Below are positions 57,827 through 64,000 of a stretch of DNA of 64,000 nucleotides, in pieces. Position 1 is the stretch's first letter. Each line of letters opens with the position of its first letter. The notes under the pieces were generated by a model that saw nothing but the letters and a program-made list of their open reading frames with translations, ran no database searches and was not told where the DNA came from. Origin of the DNA: Bacteroidales bacterium (GTDB taxonomy: Bacteria > Bacteroidota > Bacteroidia > Bacteroidales > FEN-979); the NCBI GenBank assembly GCA_025355465.1, contig JANXZO010000020.1, positions 94,434 through 158,433 on the forward strand. The letters are read 5' to 3'. The position numbers and the translations under genes are program-made.

Positions 57827-59292
57827 TGGCAGAAAAAGCAAAAGACCCGTTTGTGGAGGAGGTTGTGGAGCGAGCCTTACATGCTGCAGAAGCATTCGGA
57901 AGACTCGGGCAGGAGGAGACCGACCGCATTGTGCATTCGGCCTACAGAGCGGGCTTCAACAACCGCTGGAAGCTGGCCGAGATGGCTTATAATGAAACAG
58001 GGATAGGGAATGTGCGTGATAAGGTCGTCAAGAATATCATTGCCACCCGGTTTGTTTACCGCGATATCCGCAACCAGCGCACCGTTGGGGTTATCAGTGA
58101 AGACACGGAAAACATGATCACGGAGATTGCCCGACCGATGGGCCCTGTATTTGCCGTTACTCCAATCACCAATCCTACCTCCACGGCCCTTTTCAAAATA
58201 CTCATTGCCCTTAAGACACGCAACCCAATCATCATTTTTCCCCATGGTGCTGCCCGTAAATCAACCTTAGAAACGGCCAGGTTGTGCTATGAAGCCGCCC
58301 GAAGTGCCGGTGCCCCCGACGATTGCATTCAATGGATTCCCAAGGCTACGCGCGACCAGGTGCTGGATTTCATGAGCCACCGGCGCATTTCACTTGTTCT
58401 TGCTACCGGATCAGTGAGTCTGGTGAGGGCTGCCTATCATTCGGGAAATCCCGCCATCGGGGTAGGGCCGGGTAACGTACCTGTTTACATCGGGAAAAGT
58501 GCAGATGTGCCATTTACCATCGATCAAATACTCCTTTCAAAGCTTTTCGACAACGGAACCATCTGTGCAAGCGAACAGGCAGTGGTTGTATCAAAATACA
58601 ATGCCATGCAGGTAAGGGATGAATTCAGGCGCAAAGGAGCCCATTTTTTATCGGCTGATGAGATGGAAAAACTGGGGAAGTTTGCGATCAACAGCAGTCT
58701 GCATACCATGAACCCCGAGGTCATCGGAAAACCTGCAGCGGCTATTGCCACCATGGCAGGATTTACGGTCCCGGAAGGAACGACACTACTGATAGCGGAG
58801 ATGGAGAAGCATCAGGTTGGTACACAATGGCCTTTATCGCTTGAGATCCTTGCACCAATCCTTGCATTTTATGAAGTCGGTAATTTTGCGGAGGGCATTG
58901 CCATGTGCCGCATGATCAATGAGCATGGGGGATTGGGGCACACGGTGAGTATTTTTTCCAATGATGATGCCAAGATCAGGCATTTTGCACAAGAACTCAA
59001 TGCAGGGCGTATCGTGGTTAACACGCCTTCGTCACAAGGAGCATTGGGAGGGTTGTACAACGGACTAACTCCTTCGATGACCCTGGCCTGTGGTTCGGGA
59101 GGTAAAAATTTCACCACCGACAACATCTCGGTAAAGCATTTGCTGAACATTCAGCGAATAGCTTACCGGAAGATCAATTTCTGCGGTGAGCATCAGCACG
59201 GGGAGCCATTTTGTTGCGACCTAAACCTTACCATCGACGAAATTGATGAAAAGTGTGCCAAAGCGAAAGAGACAAATTCTTTATTTTTGTAA
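57823..59292 (+). CDS. CoA-acylating aldehyde dehydrogenase, AdhE N-terminal type
   Basis: 489 residues. It resembles the acetaldehyde dehydrogenase half of AdhE and EutE: EIARPMGPVFAVTPITNPTSTALFK, VGPGNVPVYIGKSADV, and the catalytic Cys248 in FDNGTICASEQ. The reaction is aldehyde plus CoA and NAD to acyl-CoA, reversible in fermentation. There is no alcohol dehydrogenase domain. Start is Met1 at 57823 or Met2 (MAEKAKD). The operon partners are repair-type genes, so the metabolic context is not obvious. Confidence 0.9.
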   Translation: MMAEKAKDPFVEEVVERALHAAEAFGRLGQEETDRIVHSAYRAGFNNRWKLAEMAYNETGIGNVRDKVVKNIIATRFVYRDIRNQRTVGVISEDTENMITEIARPMGPVFAVTPITNPTSTALFKILIALKTRNPIIIFPHGAARKSTLETARLCYEAARSAGAPDDCIQWIPKATRDQVLDFMSHRRISLVLATGSVSLVRAAYHSGNPAIGVGPGNVPVYIGKSADVPFTIDQILLSKLFDNGTICASEQAVVVSKYNAMQVRDEFRRKGAHFLSADEMEKLGKFAINSSLHTMNPEVIGKPAAAIATMAGFTVPEGTTLLIAEMEKHQVGTQWPLSLEILAPILAFYEVGNFAEGIAMCRMINEHGGLGHTVSIFSNDDAKIRHFAQELNAGRIVVNTPSSQGALGGLYNGLTPSMTLACGSGGKNFTTDNISVKHLLNIQRIAYRKINFCGEHQHGEPFCCDLNLTIDEIDEKCAKAKETNSLFL

Positions 59293-59295
59293 AAA

Positions 59296-60333
59296 ATGTT
59301 CCCGATGAGTTACCGTGTCGGCTCCCGAAGCGTAAAATGGCTGATCTTAACGGTAGCTCTATTGTCCCCGATTATTTTTCCTGCTCACGAAACTTTTGCC
59401 ACAGATATCCCCCGGATCCCGGACCAGTCGGTGTCGCATAGAATCTCATTTGTTGCTTTTAACAATTACGCATCCGATCCGATGGGAACCCTTGAATCTG
59501 TTGTGGTTCCTTTGAAACGTGTAGGAAAGCTGTTTCTGATCGAAGCGCGGGTTGATGATGAAACGGGAAACTTCGTCTTCGATACCGGTTCTTCCCGGCT
59601 GGTGCTGAACAAAACATACTTCCGGAATTATCGTGCTTCCGAAAGCGGAGTTTCCGGAGGGGTTACCGGAAACACCGGAGCCGTGGGGCACATTAGAATC
59701 AAGCGGGTTGATATAGCCAATCTCGGATATGACAACCTGGAAGCCGATGTGACGAACCTCGGCCACATTGAAAACCGCCGCGGCGTTAAAATTCTCGGCC
59801 TGTTCGGTTTCTCCATGCTGAAGAATCTGGAAGTCGTGATTGATCTAAATCACAGTGAGTTGAGACTTTTTAGGATCGATAAAAACGGAAACAGGATCTC
59901 TGCTTCCCGCCGTGGAAAGTTCGATATTATTCAAAAGGTTGAGCAGCTACAGGATGTGCTTTTTGTGCAGGCGAAAATCGGAGGTAAAGTGCTTGATTTT
60001 TGTCTCGACACCGGCGCAGAATCAAACGTTTTGAATAGTTTTAGTTCCAAAAAGGTACTCAGTACGGTTTCGATACAGCGCAGGTCAAGTTTGGTTGGAG
60101 CAGGAGCGACCCGGGTGGAGGTCCTTTATGGGGTGATGAACGATTTTTCCTTTGGCGAGACCCAGATCGGGGAGATGCAAACGATTATCACCAGCCTGGA
60201 AAGCATGTCGGAAAGTTATGGTGTTCCCATTGACGGCATGCTGGGTTATGACTTTTTCTGCAAGGGTGAAGTATGTATCAATATGGTTAAAAAGGAGCTT
60301 GGTATCTGGCTCGTAAAGAAGGAGGCGCAGTGA
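59296..60333 (+). CDS. Secreted two-domain aspartyl protease
   Basis: 345 residues with an N-terminal signal (about residues 14-36, VKWLILTVALLSPIIFPA). Two retropepsin-like halves: FVFDTGSSRLVL (Asp96) with ILGLFGFSML in the first, FCLDTGAESNVL (Asp238) with DGMLGYDFF in the second. A single chain therefore supplies both catalytic Asp residues, as in pepsin, though the halves are short. It probably acts in the periplasm. Its stop overlaps the GTG start of the next gene (GTGA). Confidence 0.85.
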   Translation: MFPMSYRVGSRSVKWLILTVALLSPIIFPAHETFATDIPRIPDQSVSHRISFVAFNNYASDPMGTLESVVVPLKRVGKLFLIEARVDDETGNFVFDTGSSRLVLNKTYFRNYRASESGVSGGVTGNTGAVGHIRIKRVDIANLGYDNLEADVTNLGHIENRRGVKILGLFGFSMLKNLEVVIDLNHSELRLFRIDKNGNRISASRRGKFDIIQKVEQLQDVLFVQAKIGGKVLDFCLDTGAESNVLNSFSSKKVLSTVSIQRRSSLVGAGATRVEVLYGVMNDFSFGETQIGEMQTIITSLESMSESYGVPIDGMLGYDFFCKGEVCINMVKKELGIWLVKKEAQ

Positions 60334-61763
60334 GCAAGGTCTGCAAGATATTTTTGATACTGTTCCTGTGTTCGTTCACCGGCTGGTCGCAGGTTAAGCC
60401 AAAGGATGCCTGCCGGGCGGAGGATGGGAGGATTCTTTTCACGATCGACCTGAAATGGACTGCTGCGCAGCGGCAAGAGGTAGCCAGGTTGTTTGATATC
60501 GACAGTATTTTAATGGCCGGAGTATGGTCCGGAAAAAGCGAAATGACCGTGAATGGTGTTCTATGGCGCGTAAAAAAGGTAACTGCACGCATTGTGGAAC
60601 TATCAAAATCACTGACAGAAAATGCATCGAAAGGCAGCAGCGATGTAATCCTGATCGATGACCAGATGGCCGGGATCGTTATGGAGACTACCCGTGAATC
60701 GGTGCCTTACGGAATAAATAAATTCACCCGCATCAATGTTTTCCGATATGCAGGCGGAAAGGCAACATTTTTTCTGCCGGGACATGCTGAGGCACGACAA
60801 ATATTTTTATCGGGCACCTTTAATAACTGGAGCACACTGCAGATGCCGATGTGGAAGAATGATTCCGGCTGGATCTACCGGCTTGATCTTCTGCCCGGAA
60901 AATACCAGTACAAGTATGTCATTGACGGGCGATGGGCTGCTGATCCTTTTAACCGGCAATGCGAGGATGATTTTAACGGAGGTGAAAATTCCGTAGTTTT
61001 TTGTTTCAACCATATTTTCAGGCTGGCTGGCCAAAGTGAAGCAAAACGGGTGGTACTTTGCGGCAGTTTCAACAATTGGCGCGAGGATGAGTTGAAGATG
61101 ATCCGAATACGTTCCGGCTGGGGTTTGCAGTTATTTCTCCGGGAAGGAACGCATGCCTATAAGTACCTCGTTGATGGAAACTGGATCAACGATCCATCGG
61201 CTGCCGTGACGCGGCCAGACGGGGCGGGTAACACCAATTCATTTATCGGGATCGGCGACAGTATGATTTTTCAGCTGAAAGGCTATCCCAATGCGAAGAA
61301 GGTGATCCTTGCCGGAAGTTTCAACGGGTGGAACACGGGCGAACTTTTCATGCAAAAGACCGAGACCGGGTGGATACTTCCCTATGCACTTGCCCCGGGG
61401 GTTTACGAGTACAGGTTTATTGTTGACGGAACCTGGTTGAGTGATCCTGACAATCCGTTGCATGCCGGCGATAAGGAATGTGATAATTCAGTGCTCGTTT
61501 TTCAGCCAAACTACACATTCAGGCTGGATGGACAGGCAGAGGCAAAAAAGGTAGCTGTGGCGGGCAGTTTCAATGGATGGAACGGCAATAACTACAGGAT
61601 GACCCGACAGGATGGGAAATGGGTTTTCCCGATCAGTTTAAGGCCCGGCAAATACACCTATAAATTTGTGGTAGACGGGAAATGGATTCGGGATCCCGGG
61701 AATCAATTATGGGAAGAAAATGAATATGGAACCGGCAATTCAGTAATTTGGATTGAACCATAA
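60330..61763 (+). CDS. Secreted protein with four glycogen-binding-type (CBM48/AMPK) repeats
   Basis: 477 residues. GTG start at 60330 overlaps the protease stop. Signal peptide about 1-21 (ending GWSQ). Residues 22-140 are unassigned. Four tandem repeats of about 80 residues follow: about 145-223, 228-306, 312-390 and 396-475, each with VxLAGSFNxW, a Gly/Trp strand, PGxYxYKYVxDGxW and a DP turn. This fold binds starch-like glucans in AMPK and branching enzymes. No catalytic domain is present. It may hold glycan outside the cell or serve as a scaffold. Confidence 0.87.
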   Translation: MSKVCKIFLILFLCSFTGWSQVKPKDACRAEDGRILFTIDLKWTAAQRQEVARLFDIDSILMAGVWSGKSEMTVNGVLWRVKKVTARIVELSKSLTENASKGSSDVILIDDQMAGIVMETTRESVPYGINKFTRINVFRYAGGKATFFLPGHAEARQIFLSGTFNNWSTLQMPMWKNDSGWIYRLDLLPGKYQYKYVIDGRWAADPFNRQCEDDFNGGENSVVFCFNHIFRLAGQSEAKRVVLCGSFNNWREDELKMIRIRSGWGLQLFLREGTHAYKYLVDGNWINDPSAAVTRPDGAGNTNSFIGIGDSMIFQLKGYPNAKKVILAGSFNGWNTGELFMQKTETGWILPYALAPGVYEYRFIVDGTWLSDPDNPLHAGDKECDNSVLVFQPNYTFRLDGQAEAKKVAVAGSFNGWNGNNYRMTRQDGKWVFPISLRPGKYTYKFVVDGKWIRDPGNQLWEENEYGTGNSVIWIEP

Positions 61764-61803
61764 TGAAGGATAGCGGGGAATTTATTACATTTGCGCTCTG
61801 ATT

Positions 61804-61876
61804 GCGGTAGTAGCTCAGATGGTAGAGCATCAGCTTCCCAAGCTGAGGGTCGTGGGTTCGATCCCCATTTACCGCT
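61804..61876 (+). tRNA. tRNA-Gly (anticodon CCC)
   Basis: Cloverleaf read by hand: acceptor GCGGTAG pairing with TTACCGC (one wobble), D stem GCTC/GAGC, anticodon stem TCAGC/GCTGA with loop TTCCCAA, so the anticodon is CCC, and a T loop TTCGATC with stem GTGGG/CCCAT. The discriminator base is T and no CCA is encoded. It decodes GGG. Confidence 0.95.
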
Positions 61877-61877
61877 C

Positions 61878-61938
61878 AAAGCCCCATTCTGCATTTCCCT
61901 CATTCCTGGAAGGCACTAAATGGGGTTTTGCTTTTTTT
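61878..61938 (+). terminator. Terminator after tRNA-Gly
   Basis: AAAGCCCCATT (61878-61888) pairs with AATGGGGTTTT (61919-61929), 11 bp with one G-T pair, large loop, followed by seven T (61932-61938). Confidence 0.75.
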
Positions 61939-61972
61939 GTACCTTTAGTGTCACAAAACTAATTTTACGAAA

Positions 61973-62287
61973 ATGAAAAAGGCTTTTTTAATAAAGGGAC
62001 TGGTTATTACCCTTACCCTTTTTATAATTCTTATCGCAATTACCGGCTGTTCCAACAAGGAAGTTGTTACCGCCTGTCTTAAGGGACAGACTTATGGTTT
62101 CTGGTGGGGGTTATGGCATGGTATCATTGCGCCCATCGATTTGGTCCTTATGCTGTTCAAGGATAATATAACGGTATACGCGCAGAACAATAACGGTGCC
62201 TGGTATGCCTTTGGTTTCCTCATTGGCAGTGGGGGATGGGGTATTCTGGGTGGACATGGGGCCTCACGTTCACGCAGGAACAATTAG
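61973..62287 (+). CDS. Small lipoprotein of unknown function
   Basis: 104 residues. Signal and lipobox (AITGC then SNKE). The body has two hydrophobic stretches, FWWGLWHGIIAPIDLVLMLF (about 45-64) and GFLIGSGGWGILGG, and a basic end ARSRRNN-like. Hydrophobic lipoproteins of this kind occur in Bacteroidota, but I know no function. It stands alone, with the tRNA terminator before it. Confidence 0.75.
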   Translation: MKKAFLIKGLVITLTLFIILIAITGCSNKEVVTACLKGQTYGFWWGLWHGIIAPIDLVLMLFKDNITVYAQNNNGAWYAFGFLIGSGGWGILGGHGASRSRRNN

Positions 62288-62576
62288 TTTTTCCGGAATC
62301 ACAAAAAAATCTTTCCTCTAGGGCATCCCGGCAAAGTCTTGCCACAACTGGTGTTATATGGTTGTTTGGGCATTTCATGTTTTTTTGAAACATGAAATAT
62401 TGCATCATTTTCACAAATTTACTTCTGTAGTCTTGCCGCCCGATTATTTAAGAGTTACCTTTGGTTTAATTAATCTTAATAAGCATACGATTGAACTATT
62501 CAGTCACGGCTTCTTATAATCATTAGTATTACTGTTTGTTGTCTTAAGCATACTAATTTACTGAAATAAGAAAATC

Positions 62577-62974
62577 ATGAGATACACCATATTATTATCA
62601 GTAATATTTCTTCTGTCTTTCTCCCACGCCGGGGCACAGGAAATTGTAATGGTACAGCATCCTATGATCGGAGAAACTGCACCCTTTTTCTCAGTCGAAT
62701 CCACCACAGGGACCATAAATTTCCCTGACGATTATATATATAAATGGAAGATCCTCTTCAGCCATCCGATAAACTACATGTGCTCATTCCCGGCGACTGG
62801 AACCCGGGTGATGATGTGCTTCTGCCAAGTGCTGCAACATTCGCTGAAGCTGAGAAGTTTACCAGTAAGGGTGATCCTCCTGATTACCAGCTTAACTGGT
62901 ATATGCGATTAAGAAAGAAAACAAATAGTAAATCATGTATTGGAAATCAATTATTATCATTAACTAAATCCTAA
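62577..62974 (+). pseudogene. Decayed peroxiredoxin paralogue with internal deletion
   Basis: The first part encodes a signal peptide and a peroxiredoxin start (ETAPFFSVES, NFPDDYIYKWKILFSHP) matching the intact gene at 62980. Immediately after FSHP the reading jumps to the C-terminal part (SDKLHVLIPGDWNPGDDVLLP to LNWYMRLRKK) in another frame. About 380 bp, including the catalytic Cys, are missing relative to the intact copy, and the junction is out of frame. The 5' frame runs on to 62912 with unrelated residues, the 3' frame to 62974. This is a duplication remnant. The 289 bp upstream gap (62288-62576) shows no other feature. Confidence 0.85.
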
Positions 62975-62979
62975 AACCA

Positions 62980-63714
62980 ATGAAAAAAAACATATTGATA
63001 ACCGCTATTCTTTTTATATCCGTGACCATGGTTTGGGCACAACAGAAGAACCATGTCAACACTCCAATGCTTGGAGATGATGCACCATCCTTTCAGGCAG
63101 AAACTTCAAATGGTCCGTTGAATTTCCCGGATGATTATCCGTTACGCTGGAAAATACTTTTCAGCCACCCTGCCGATTTTACCCCGGTGTGTACATCCGA
63201 GATACTTGAACTGGCAGCTTCGCAGAAGGAGTTCGCAAACCTGGGTACCGCGATTGTGGTTGTATCTACCGACAGACTTGAAAATCATATAGAGTGGAAG
63301 AAAAACATAGAAACAATACGGTACAAAGACAGGATGCCGACGAAAATTGAATTCCCCCTGGTTTCTGATCCGAATCTGGTCGTTGCGAACGAATATGGCA
63401 TGATACACCCGAACAACAGTTCAACCAAGGATGTAAGGGGTGTGTTTATCATAGACCCTGCCAATAAGATAAGGGCTATGTTTTTCTATCCGATGGCGAT
63501 AGGCAGAAATCTTGGTGAGATAGAGCGTACCCTGGTTGCACTGCAGACTTCCGACAAGCAGCACGTGCTTACTCCGGCCAACTGGCAACCCGGGGGCGAT
63601 GTGCTTATTCCGTATAACAAATCAAACGCCGAAGCAGAAAAGATGACTTCGCCGGACAATGATGATTATTACAACCTGACCTGGTATATGCGATTTAAGA
63701 AGGGCAGCAAATAA
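62980..63714 (+). CDS. Secreted 1-Cys (Prx6-type) peroxiredoxin
   Basis: 244 residues with a signal peptide (MKKNILITAILFISVTMVWA). The peroxidatic Cys71 lies in HPADFTPVCTSE, the Prx6/AhpC-TSA signature. The conserved Arg is in the region following NKIRAMFFYPMAIGRNLGEI, and the C-terminal domain (QPGGDVLIPYNKSNAEAE) is of the 1-Cys type. It reduces peroxides; export is unusual and suggests periplasmic defence. It sits 5 bp after the decayed paralogue, which it probably gave rise to or came from. Confidence 0.92.
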   Translation: MKKNILITAILFISVTMVWAQQKNHVNTPMLGDDAPSFQAETSNGPLNFPDDYPLRWKILFSHPADFTPVCTSEILELAASQKEFANLGTAIVVVSTDRLENHIEWKKNIETIRYKDRMPTKIEFPLVSDPNLVVANEYGMIHPNNSSTKDVRGVFIIDPANKIRAMFFYPMAIGRNLGEIERTLVALQTSDKQHVLTPANWQPGGDVLIPYNKSNAEAEKMTSPDNDDYYNLTWYMRFKKGSK

Positions 63715-63734
63715 AGTTTGTTGTCTCAAAAAAA

Positions 63735-63765
63735 AGGCTGACCCATACAGGTCAGCCTTTTTTTT
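63735..63765. terminator. Bidirectional terminator between convergent genes
   Basis: AGGCTGACC (63735-63743) pairs with GGTCAGCCT (63750-63758), 9 bp, loop CATACA, with A run before and T run after, so it can serve both strands. Confidence 0.9.
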
Positions 63766-63813
63766 GGAGGTGAGAGCCCCCGGGCCCCGCCGTCGTGGCG
63801 GACAATATTTTTC

Positions 63814-64000
63814 TTAGTTGTAGTTCACGGTTACGGTGAACGGGGTTGCTGAGGTGTAGGTTCCGGCAGCCTGGGCAGCGCCTACATTCAGTGTGGCACC
63901 TACGGTGAGGGTCTGGGCTCCGCTGGCATTCAGTGTTCCGGTGGTGGCAGGTGTGCTTACAAAGGAGCTCACCGACATGCTGTTGGCACCGCTGGCAATG
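63814..64000 (-). CDS. DUF4402 domain protein, 3' end only
   Basis: The minus-strand frame ends at the TAA at 63814-63816 and is open to the window edge (about 61 codons). The visible end includes GTLNASGAQTLTVGATLNV and AAGTYTSATPFTVTVNYN, the end pattern of DUF4402 proteins, which are secreted beta-rich proteins. GC content and codon use are a little higher than in neighbours. The N-terminus and any signal are outside the window. Confidence 0.75.
   Translation of the reverse strand, partial: IASGANSMSVSSFVSTPATTGTLNASGAQTLTVGATLNVGAAQAAGTYTSATPFTVTVNYN

Noticed and set aside
62744..62974. Separate small gene encoding only a peroxiredoxin C-terminus
   Set aside because: It is the 3' remnant of the pseudogene at 62577; it has no export signal or catalytic Cys.

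Overview
The window is a chromosomal segment of a Bacteroidota bacterium, probably class Bacteroidia. The evidence is: (i) promoters of the Bacteroidota type (TTG, then 19-21 bp, then TAnnTTTG) and few Shine-Dalgarno sites; (ii) the DUF4290-murA pair; (iii) a ribosomal cluster in which fusA is followed directly by rpsJ (no tuf) and secY directly by map (no adk); (iv) many Sec-signal lipoproteins and LruC or DUF4402 surface proteins. No phage, transposase, CRISPR array or rRNA was seen. There is one tRNA, tRNA-Gly(CCC).

Layout. 1-9043: the end of a deoxyhypusine-synthase-like gene, then a leftward block of an ABC exporter, dnaJ, grpE, murA, a DUF4290 gene and a PcrA/UvrD helicase. 9.2-17.2 kb: an accessory cluster of secreted proteins. 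It has a small lipoprotein coupled to a LruC protein, two tandem paralogous lipoproteins whose C-terminal part resembles a thioester (Cys-Gln) domain, and a large LruC lipoprotein. A near-identical 12-mer lies upstream of three of these transcription units. 17.3-18.4 kb: a TylF-like methyltransferase, then tandem promoters and a structured leader.

18.4-36.9 kb: one long S12/S10/spc/alpha ribosomal protein cluster (rpsL to rplQ, with fusA, secY, map, infA and rpoA), ending at a clear terminator. At least ten of its short intergenic gaps or gap segments hold small GC-rich palindromes. Enolase follows with its own terminator.

38.4-54.3 kb: a beta-barrel/SPOR protein, a TPR protein with an MTA-phosphorylase-type enzyme, a CcmF/CcsA-type cytochrome c biogenesis protein, Pcm, a Gfo/Idh/MocA oxidoreductase, a lipoprotein, a polyprenyl-phosphate sugar transferase, then leftward an S9 peptidase, a DgkA-type kinase, a hybrid histidine kinase and an isoprenylcysteine-methyltransferase-like membrane protein.

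54.4-61.8 kb: a tightly packed rightward operon of xseA, xseB, an ABC-F ATPase, a CoA-acylating aldehyde dehydrogenase, a secreted two-domain aspartyl protease and a secreted protein with four glycogen-binding-type repeats. The end holds tRNA-Gly, a small lipoprotein, a peroxiredoxin pseudogene directly upstream of its intact secreted paralogue, and the 3' end of a leftward DUF4402 gene.

The most unusual points are the thioester-like lipoprotein pair with the Cys lost in one copy, the shared upstream 12-mer, the split versus fused LruC genes, the Cys-to-Asp change in the MurA active site, the palindromes in the ribosomal cluster, the leader RNA before rpsL and the decayed peroxiredoxin copy.
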